From NCBI GenBank assembly GCA_023132895.1, contig JAGLXL010000005.1, forward strand, positions 1 through 64,000: a stretch of 64,000 nucleotides of DNA, read 5' to 3'. Each line of letters begins with the position of its first letter. Position 1 is the stretch's first letter. Shown here piece after piece: positions 58,563 to 64,000 of the stretch. The notes below the pieces were generated by a model that was not told the DNA's origin, did not search any database, and saw only the letters and a program-made list of their open reading frames with translations. Made by a program: the position numbers and the translations under genes. The DNA is from Nanobdellota archaeon (lineage in GTDB: Archaea > Nanobdellota > Nanobdellia > Woesearchaeales > JAGLXL01).

Positions 58563-58603
58563 AGACTGCAGAGCAGACTTCCAACATTTGTTTTGTGGTC
58601 TTT
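58561..58603 (+). ncRNA. GCAGACTTCCAACA hairpin, copy 4
   Basis: AAAGACTGCAGAGC (58561-58574) pairs with GTTTTGTGGTCTTT (58590-58603) over 14 positions, five as G-U wobbles. 14-mer at 58573-58586. Confidence 0.75.
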
Positions 58604-58626
58604 CTGGTATTTAAAACTTGTTGAAA

Positions 58627-59016
58627 ATGGACTGGATAATTTTTGGCCAAATGCTTTTGTCTTTGGTTTTAGGAGGTTTGATTGGTTTTGAGAGAGAAAA
58701 AAGCAGCCATCCGGCCGGCCTTAGGACCCATATATTAGTTTGCGTGACCTCTGCTTTTTTAATGATTGCTTTTGATAATCTATTTTTTGGAGATTCAGTA
58801 GCACGCATGGGCGCAGGTATCATTACAGGCATTGGTTTTTTGGGTGCTGGAGCAATAATTGTTTATGGCAGAGAAGTTTTTGGCCTGACGACTGCTGCTT
58901 CTATTTGGGCTACAGCTGGTTTGGGAATAATAATTGGTTTAGGTTTATATTGGGAGGCAGTGGTTGCTGCAATTTTTTTCTTTATAGTTTTGAGATTAAA
59001 AACAAAAAGGGGGTGA
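58627..59016 (+). CDS. mgtC: MgtC/SapB-family membrane protein
   Basis: 129 residues. Several membrane helices, GGLIGFEREKSSHPAGLRTH (the family's ERE/AGLRT start), GIGFLGAGAII and GLTTAASIWATAGLG. MgtC proteins affect magnesium/phosphate homeostasis, often by inhibiting an ATP synthase or ATPase. ATG 58627 chosen; TTG 58618 is possible. Confidence 0.88.
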   Translation: MDWIIFGQMLLSLVLGGLIGFEREKSSHPAGLRTHILVCVTSAFLMIAFDNLFFGDSVARMGAGIITGIGFLGAGAIIVYGREVFGLTTAASIWATAGLGIIIGLGLYWEAVVAAIFFFIVLRLKTKRG

Positions 59017-59020
59017 GAGC

Positions 59021-59203
59021 ATGAGTCTTGAAGAAAAAACCAAGGAAGAAATTGATTTGTTAATGTGTCCGAAGTCAACAGCTAAGTTTGCTGAAGTCAA
59101 TCCAGAAGGAATGACCTTTTGCAAGTATGAGAGAGAAAAAGGTCCGTGCCCATTTAGGTATGAGGAAAAGGGCAAATATCATTGCTCTAGGTGGTACTTG
59201 TGA
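59021..59203 (+). CDS. Small Cys-rich protein, 60 aa
   Basis: ATG 59021 with GGGTGAGAG upstream. Cys residues near 16, 34, 43 and 55 (MCPKS, FCKYE, PCPFRY, HCSRW) could bind zinc or a cluster. The ending KYHCSRW recurs in a broken form at the 3' end of the pseudogene at 59398. Not recognised. Confidence 0.6.
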   Translation: MSLEEKTKEEIDLLMCPKSTAKFAEVNPEGMTFCKYEREKGPCPFRYEEKGKYHCSRWYL

Positions 59204-59397
59204 GATTCTGTGATTACATGTACATGATTGAAGGCGGGCAGTACTGCAAGTATTCGGGATTTACATGTTCTTACCAAGGGGAAAAGGTGATGATAGAGCT
59301 CATGGGAGAAAAAGATGTAGTGACTCTTTGTGATTTGAACAACGTCAGATTCCTTGGCCTGGAAGATAAATTGGAAGACCAGGAAAAACAAGAATAA
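59200..59397 (+). CDS. Small Cys-rich protein, 65 aa
   Basis: GTG 59200 overlaps the previous stop by 4 bp (GTGA); GTG 59191 is an alternative. Cys pattern RFCDY, QYCKYSG, FTCSYQG, TLCDLN. Similar in style to the preceding protein (YCKY/FCKY), so the two are probably related. Function unknown. Confidence 0.55.
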   Translation: MRFCDYMYMIEGGQYCKYSGFTCSYQGEKVMIELMGEKDVVTLCDLNNVRFLGLEDKLEDQEKQE

Positions 59398-59592
59398 AAA
59401 AAGAGGCTGATTCAAATAAAAGAGGACAAGAGAGTTTATGATCCTCAGGTTGTCAGGAACTGCAAAGAAGGCTTTGGTCCAAATTATACTTTAATTTGCC
59501 CCTTAGGAACATATTGCCTGATTTCTGACAGATACTAGTGTGTTCACCAAAAAGATGACGGCAAACATTTGAAGAAATGTGAGAGATGGTAA
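59398..59592 (+). pseudogene. Third Cys-rich module, with an in-frame TAG and no clear start
   Basis: In the frame of the preceding gene, after its TAA, the sequence encodes RNCKEGFGPNYTLICPLGTY, CLISDRY, a TAG (59536-59538), then CVHQKDDGKHLKKCERW-stop (59590-59592). The ending matches the KYHCSRW type of the 59021 protein. Without an ATG and with an internal stop it is best read as a decayed copy. Confidence 0.55.
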
Positions 59593-59616
59593 AATAATTT
59601 TTTCTTTTTAAATCCG

Positions 59617-59636
59617 AAGTACACATATGTGTACTT
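59617..59636. promoter_or_regulatory. Perfect 20-bp palindrome before AbrB-PhoU copy 2
   Basis: AAGTACACATATGTGTACTT, uninterrupted. It lies about 35 bp upstream of the TATA box ATATATAC (59668-59675), which is 26 bp before ATG 59697. Likely a regulator site. Confidence 0.75.
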
Positions 59637-59696
59637 TCTTGCGAAAAGTATTTATAGTAGTTTTGACATATATACTCTGGGGTTAATGTTCTTAAA

Positions 59697-60641
59697 ATGA
59701 AAAGAAAAGTCGTTAAACACGGGAGTGCCACTCTAACTATTTCTCTGCCGGCAAAGTGGGCTAGGAAATATAATGTTAAATCTGGTGATGAACTGGAAAT
59801 TAAAGAAGAGAATAAGAAATTAGTTGTTTCTTGTCCTGGTCATTTTGAGCCTATTAAAATAACTAATCTGAATTTGGATGAGTATGGTTTAATTGGCGGG
59901 AGATGTATTGGAGCTTTGTTTAAGGGTGGCTGTGATGCGATTAGGGTTTTTTATGAGAGCCCGGCTCAATTTTCTGTGGTGGAGAAGAATCTATCTGAAT
60001 TAATTGGTTTTGAGATTATGCAGCAAAGTGATAAAAGCTGTTTGTTAAAGGAAGTTTCTGGTCTGACTGACAATGGCGAGTTAAACAGCATGGTCAAAAG
60101 GACTTTTTTATTATTGATTTCTGTTTCAGATGATTTTGCAGATTGTATTGGCAAGGGCAATAAAGAAGTTTTGATGAATTTAGTTAGTAGAGATACAGCA
60201 ATCAATAGATTTGCTAATTTTAGCCGGAGATTGTTGAATAAAAAAGGCACGGCCAAGTCAACAGATGTGCCAATGATTTACTATATTATTGAAGAATTAG
60301 AGAATTTAGGCGATGAATACAAATATGCTTCCAGGTATTTGGCTGACAATAACCTGAAAATAACTAATGCAGATATTTTAAAGACAGCTAAAGACATTAA
60401 TGTTTTGATAAGGGATTTTTTCAGCCTTTATTTTAAATTTTCAAGCAAAGGGGCAAAAAAATTAATGGAAGACAGAGAAAAAATAATGAGGGTTATTAAC
60501 AAGCAGTTTAAAAATGCTGGCTGCAAAGAAGTCAAGGTTTTGGATTATTTGTCAAGGATGGTTCATATTATTGTCAATATGCAGGGGCCGTTGTTAACTA
60601 TGAAGCTGCCTGAGGTTTGCTCTGAGAAGGCCTTTGAATAG
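59697..60641 (+). CDS. AbrB-PhoU regulator, copy 2
   Basis: 314 residues. SpoVT/AbrB start (HGSATLTISLPAKWARKYNV, KSGDELEIKEE) then PhoU-like helices. Paralogue of the protein at 51304. Leaderless start with its own TATA box and a perfect palindrome upstream. The end overlaps the convergent large gene by 44 bp. Probably a phosphate-related or general transcription regulator. Confidence 0.85.
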   Translation: MKRKVVKHGSATLTISLPAKWARKYNVKSGDELEIKEENKKLVVSCPGHFEPIKITNLNLDEYGLIGGRCIGALFKGGCDAIRVFYESPAQFSVVEKNLSELIGFEIMQQSDKSCLLKEVSGLTDNGELNSMVKRTFLLLISVSDDFADCIGKGNKEVLMNLVSRDTAINRFANFSRRLLNKKGTAKSTDVPMIYYIIEELENLGDEYKYASRYLADNNLKITNADILKTAKDINVLIRDFFSLYFKFSSKGAKKLMEDREKIMRVINKQFKNAGCKEVKVLDYLSRMVHIIVNMQGPLLTMKLPEVCSEKAFE

Positions 60642-63600
60642 GCCTGGCGATTTCCATGTCTTTGACTGTCTGATAAAGTTCTTTGAAGTGGGCTCTGGTT
60701 TTTTTAGTATGATATTTACTTCTGGCTGCAGAGTGGGCAATTTCTTTGATGTAATTGAGGTAAAGGTGCTGTCTTTGGGTGAGAAGATTTTTCCAATAGG
60801 TTTTCTTAGGTTCTTCTATTTCGCTGAGACGTTGATTAAGTTTTTCCTGTTCGTTGCCAATTAAAGTGAAGAGACGGAAGACTGAGATGTAATCAAAGTC
60901 ACGGTGGTAGCGCTTTCTTTTGTTTTTAGAAATGGTTTGGTAGCTGGTTTGAGGGTTGACAGCTTTTTCTCTTTCAGTAATGACGTAACGGAAAAGTTTT
61001 CTGATGTCTTTGAGATTGAAATCAGGGCCTTCGTGATATAAAAGAATGGCCGCATCAAAAAGGTAAGCCATTTCCTTGATGTTTTCTTTGTCAATGATAA
61101 ATTGAGAGAAGTTACAAGGATTGCAGTCGCTATAGATGAAATGGGGCATTTTAGCGATTTGGCCTGAGAATTTGCTCATGATGTTTTCAAGGTCTCTTTC
61201 ATTCGTAGTGCGGTATTGGAAAGGCTGATTATTGATGACAACTTTTTTGAATCTCTGGATATAGTCTTGTTTTTCTTTGAGGCATTCAATTTCCCTTGGT
61301 TCTTCTGGCGCTTCTCTGATCAATTGTTCTCTGATTTCCGGCCTGAGTTCATGCAAAGCCATGTCTATTCTGATAAGCTGCTGGATAGCAGGTTTGTAAA
61401 TTTCAGTTCTTTCTCTTCTGAGTTCAGTTCGTCTTTTTTCGTATTTTTCTGGGTCTTCTCCCTGGGCCTTGGTTTTTTTGATATTGTTGGCAGTAATTTT
61501 AAGGCTTTGAGCAAGAATTTTTGCTTTTTCATAAAGAGTTTGCTGGCCATGAGGCAGAGCCATAATGTTAAGGCGGGGCAGGCTGTGGATTATCTCAGGC
61601 AGCTGCAAAAATTCTCCCCTGAGCTTCAGATCTGATTTTTTCTTTTCATTATACTGATGGAGTTTTTCGAAAACTATTCTTTCCAGATTATTTGAACGCT
61701 TTAAGGCCATACTTTCTCTAATTAAACCGTGCTTGTCAACAACAACACCAACTTGGCTTCGTGTCATTTCCCATTTTAGATGCCTGGGGGTATCCATAAT
61801 TAAATCATAAAATTCTTCCCAAGGTTGGTCTGGGTTTTGAAAGAGCTTGTTTTCTAGATTGAAGGGCGCGTCTTTGAATTCAGAGGCAATCAGACATTTG
61901 AAATAAAGCGGAATAAGGAAATCAGGATCTTGTTTTGAAGTTAGATTATACCAATCCAAGGCATGGTTGAGGTCCTGGTTAATTTCTTTTTCTAGTTGTT
62001 TTGGCGGATGAGGAATGTTCTTTAAAATATTAAGGGGAATTTTTCTGTCTTGTAAAAATTGCCAGCGCTTGAATTTTAATTTGGCTAAGGCAAAATAGCA
62101 AGAGCCGGATTTGCTTTTGGATTCAACTGCAGTGTCGCCATATTGCCTGGCTTTTTTGAGGAAAGTGCCGGCAGTGTTATAGCAATGCAGGGCAAAATTA
62201 AAAGGAGAATGAAGATTGGTCTTGAGGCGATCCTGGAGTAAATTATGGAGGGGGTTTTTGATGGATTTAATTCCTGATATTTTTTGACCGATCTTGAAAT
62301 AAGTCCAGCCGATTTTAGCATAACATCTTCTTAACTTATCTTTGTCTTTTTTTCCCGGTGGATCATGGTTGAGGAATTGTTCATAGCTGTTAAGGGCATT
62401 TTGAAATGAAGAGAGGGCATTGAGATAACCCCGGAGATCTTTGTCATGAAGGTCAGCTCTTCTTAATTGGGCTTCTCCATGGAGGAATTGATAGCGGCTG
62501 AGATCATAGAATTCTGCTGGCTCTAATTTTTCTTCTAATTCTGAGAAAATTCTGGCAGCCTGCCTGAATAATTTATTGGGGTCAGCTAGATTGACAAGGG
62601 CGGTTGCAGCTTTGCCTCTTTCAATAAGGCATTTGCCAATTTTTTCCTTGAGGTGGGGAGATTTTAAAGAGCGGTTAGCTTTGGTAAAATCCTTATGGGC
62701 TTTGCCAAAAAGAATGTAAAGGAAATAATTCTTGTTTTCAATGAAGTAATTATTGGGGTCGAGCAAGGGGCCGGGCTTGATTTTTTCATAATTGGGATCT
62801 TGTTCAAATTGGCTGAGATCAACATTCTGGACTTCTTGTCTTAAGGCACCAAGTTCTTCAGGTGTTTTGTGCTGGATTTTCTTGCCGAATTCCAGGAAAA
62901 GATTGCCCAGGCGTTCGTTGTGTCCTGGTTGTTTTCCACCCGAGACTAAATTAGCAATTTCATAATTAATGATGGCTTCGATGCCAGATGAGAACTGGCC
63001 TTGTTTTGTTTTGTGGATTTCCAAAGAGACCTCACCGAGTTTGCTGTAATTTTGTTGAGAGTAATTGCCGTGTTGTTTTGATTTGAGATAAGCTTGTTTA
63101 GCTTTTTTGAAATGATGGATTTTTACAGCTGGGTTTTTTCCCATGAGAGCCATTTGAAATGAGGCTCTGGCAGAAGCCACCCACAGCCAAGAATCACCTG
63201 GAAGGATTGTTAATCCTTCTTCTGCTACTTTTTTTGATTTTAGTATATAGGTGCGTTTTTTACTTTTATCTTTTTCGGTTTTGGCAAGGCGGTACCAATT
63301 GTGGGCCAGATTATTGTAGCGGTAGCGGGTAGAGGGAGTTGGGGCGCAGAGAGTTAATAAGTCGTGTTCGTCCCGCAATCTTCGATGGCATTTTCCACTA
63401 TCTTGATTAGCTTGGTGGTATTGGGCAAAATCGCTGTTGAGACTTGCTAGGTCCATACCCAACCTGATTAATCGAGTTGGTCTTTTTTTAGAATTGAGAA
63501 GTTCTTTAAGATTCTGGCTTCTTTGGCCAAGTTCCTGATCAAACCAGCCATCCAGCCAGCTTAAATCGAATTTGAATCTATTGTAAAGTATTAAAAGAGA

Positions 63601-63645
63601 GTTGGCTTCTTTGATTTCTTCTTCTAAGTTAATTTTTTTGGACAT
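60598..63645 (-). CDS. TPR protein with C-terminal kinase-like domain
   Basis: 1015 residues. About 90-600 is a helical TPR-like solenoid (AKTEKDKSKKRTYILKSKKV and similar pairs). Residues about 630-870 look like an aminoglycoside-phosphotransferase/kinase fold: VVVDKHGLIRESMALKRS (strands with Lys ~647), a helix with Glu (ERIVFEKL), hinge LNIMALPHG, then YSDCNPCNF (~837) where HxDxxxxN should be and LFDAAIL (~863) as DFD-like. Tyr replaces the usual His. It may phosphorylate a small molecule or be inactive. The PHP-domain gene upstream overlaps by 22 bp. Confidence 0.55.
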   Translation of the reverse strand: MSKKINLEEEIKEANSLLILYNRFKFDLSWLDGWFDQELGQRSQNLKELLNSKKRPTRLIRLGMDLASLNSDFAQYHQANQDSGKCHRRLRDEHDLLTLCAPTPSTRYRYNNLAHNWYRLAKTEKDKSKKRTYILKSKKVAEEGLTILPGDSWLWVASARASFQMALMGKNPAVKIHHFKKAKQAYLKSKQHGNYSQQNYSKLGEVSLEIHKTKQGQFSSGIEAIINYEIANLVSGGKQPGHNERLGNLFLEFGKKIQHKTPEELGALRQEVQNVDLSQFEQDPNYEKIKPGPLLDPNNYFIENKNYFLYILFGKAHKDFTKANRSLKSPHLKEKIGKCLIERGKAATALVNLADPNKLFRQAARIFSELEEKLEPAEFYDLSRYQFLHGEAQLRRADLHDKDLRGYLNALSSFQNALNSYEQFLNHDPPGKKDKDKLRRCYAKIGWTYFKIGQKISGIKSIKNPLHNLLQDRLKTNLHSPFNFALHCYNTAGTFLKKARQYGDTAVESKSKSGSCYFALAKLKFKRWQFLQDRKIPLNILKNIPHPPKQLEKEINQDLNHALDWYNLTSKQDPDFLIPLYFKCLIASEFKDAPFNLENKLFQNPDQPWEEFYDLIMDTPRHLKWEMTRSQVGVVVDKHGLIRESMALKRSNNLERIVFEKLHQYNEKKKSDLKLRGEFLQLPEIIHSLPRLNIMALPHGQQTLYEKAKILAQSLKITANNIKKTKAQGEDPEKYEKRRTELRRERTEIYKPAIQQLIRIDMALHELRPEIREQLIREAPEEPREIECLKEKQDYIQRFKKVVINNQPFQYRTTNERDLENIMSKFSGQIAKMPHFIYSDCNPCNFSQFIIDKENIKEMAYLFDAAILLYHEGPDFNLKDIRKLFRYVITEREKAVNPQTSYQTISKNKRKRYHRDFDYISVFRLFTLIGNEQEKLNQRLSEIEEPKKTYWKNLLTQRQHLYLNYIKEIAHSAARSKYHTKKTRAHFKELYQTVKDMEIARPIQRPSQSKPQAAS

Positions 63646-64000
63646 GGCAAGGTGTTGGGAAGGAAAGTATGATTTTGAAAGCAGCAGAGTTTTTTTCCAT
63701 TGCCATGGTAATCTGAGCCAGCGGTGGCTGTTTTGAAATTGAATTTGTCAGTAAGGTAATTGTAGTAGTTAATGTCGTCCTGAGAATGGATGCTGGCATA
63801 GACTTCTATCCCAGTAATATATACGGCAAACTGTCTTATTAATCTTTCGACTCCTGGACGGGTAAAAATGTTTTCAATTCTTTTGGGGTGGGCAAGGATT
63901 ACTTCTGAAGAGAATTGTTTTAAGATGGGAAGGCCTTCTCCCATGGGTATTTTTTTGAATTGAGCGTCATTAGGGCCAAGGTAAAAAGGGCCGCCTCTTT
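63624..64000 (-). CDS. PHP-domain protein (partial, C-terminal part)
   Basis: The start lies beyond the right edge; the frame is open to 64000. Seen: FYLGPNDAQFKK, GLPILKQFSSEVILAHPKRI (metal His in AHP), GIEVYASIHSQDD and ATAGSDYHGNG (metal Asp and His). This is the C-terminal half of a PHP phosphoesterase, such as a histidinol-phosphatase-like or nuclease-associated enzyme. It overlaps the large TPR/kinase gene, so the two are cotranscribed. Confidence 0.75.
   Translation of the reverse strand, partial: RGGPFYLGPNDAQFKKIPMGEGLPILKQFSSEVILAHPKRIENIFTRPGVERLIRQFAVYITGIEVYASIHSQDDINYYNYLTDKFNFKTATAGSDYHGNGKKLCCFQNHTFLPNTLPCPKKLT

Noticed and set aside
54321-58603. The GCAGACTTCCAACA hairpins as integron attC sites
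   Set aside because: In attC the conserved boxes are in the stem ends; here the conserved part is the loop. No tyrosine recombinase is present and the genes are in coupled groups.
59536-59538. TAG as pyrrolysine
   Set aside because: No pylT, pylS or methylamine methyltransferase is visible in the window, and the frame also lacks a start codon.
1-64000. CRISPR arrays, rRNA or tRNA genes
   Set aside because: No regularly spaced 24-40 bp repeats, no T-loop GGTTCRAAYC context within a cloverleaf, and no rRNA-like stretches were seen when reading both strands.

Overview
The window reads as a DPANN archaeon of the Woesearchaeota/Pacearchaeota type. Evidence: transcription factor TFB, Alba, ribosomal protein eS17, class I LysRS, archaeal-type ProRS, endonuclease Q, many TATA boxes centred about 27 bp before a start codon (leaderless mRNAs), low GC by eye, tight packing, and surface proteins that begin with a KKRGQ-type class III signal. 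No rRNA, tRNA or CRISPR was found. The lineage is an inference; no search was run.

Layout. 1-4.6 kb: end of proS, an N-formylglutamate amidohydrolase/GCS2-like ligase pair, a possible structured RNA between divergent promoters, a PLP enzyme and a zinc-ribbon protein. 4.6-6.1 kb: a DUF4143 ATPase with its own operators. 6.7-8.8 kb: metG. 8.8-26.2 kb: a surface block built twice on one plan, a class III-signal protein followed by a very large secreted Ig-like protein, with smaller secreted and membrane proteins between. 26-32 kb: a Ser/Thr kinase with a small membrane partner, a membrane protein, endonuclease Q and LysRS. 33-43 kb: housekeeping and small-enzyme genes (alba, rps17e, ureohydrolase-like, MGMT-like, tfb, proteasome-like, aminotransferase, phosphatases, methyltransferases). 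43-52 kb: secreted acidic protein, lipoprotein, FHA protein, TPR protein, lysozyme-like protein, NUDIX, and a HemK-kinase fusion. 52-60 kb: an accessory block of small unknowns, a PD-(D/E)XK nuclease, a phosphoesterase, a trypsin-like protease and MgtC. 60-64 kb: AbrB-PhoU regulator, a 1015-residue TPR/kinase-like protein and the end of a PHP protein.

Most unusual signals. (1) Four hairpins at 54321-58603 share the loop sequence GCAGACTTCCAACA, while their stems differ in sequence and still pair. Each stands in front of a gene group of the accessory block. This looks like an undescribed structured RNA element. (2) Single genes or gene pairs (DUF4143 ATPase; HTH-MNT/HEPN pair; a methyltransferase; perhaps a proteasome-like gene) are inserted at gene boundaries, and a copy of the neighbouring gene's end or promoter lies on the far side. 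This suggests cassette-like acquisition with duplication of a gene end. (3) Short palindromes, many of the form AAATC-loop-GATTT, are scattered through the window. One pair sits inside a coding frame between 11-bp direct repeats, and another type lies at the start of both paralogous surface genes.

How the genes may work together: a phosphosignalling set (membrane Ser/Thr kinase, FHA protein, LMW phosphatase-like protein, two further kinase-like fusions) accompanies a large secreted apparatus. Several small regulators (AbrB-PhoU twice, membrane wHTH, HTH-MNT) have palindromic operators at their promoters.
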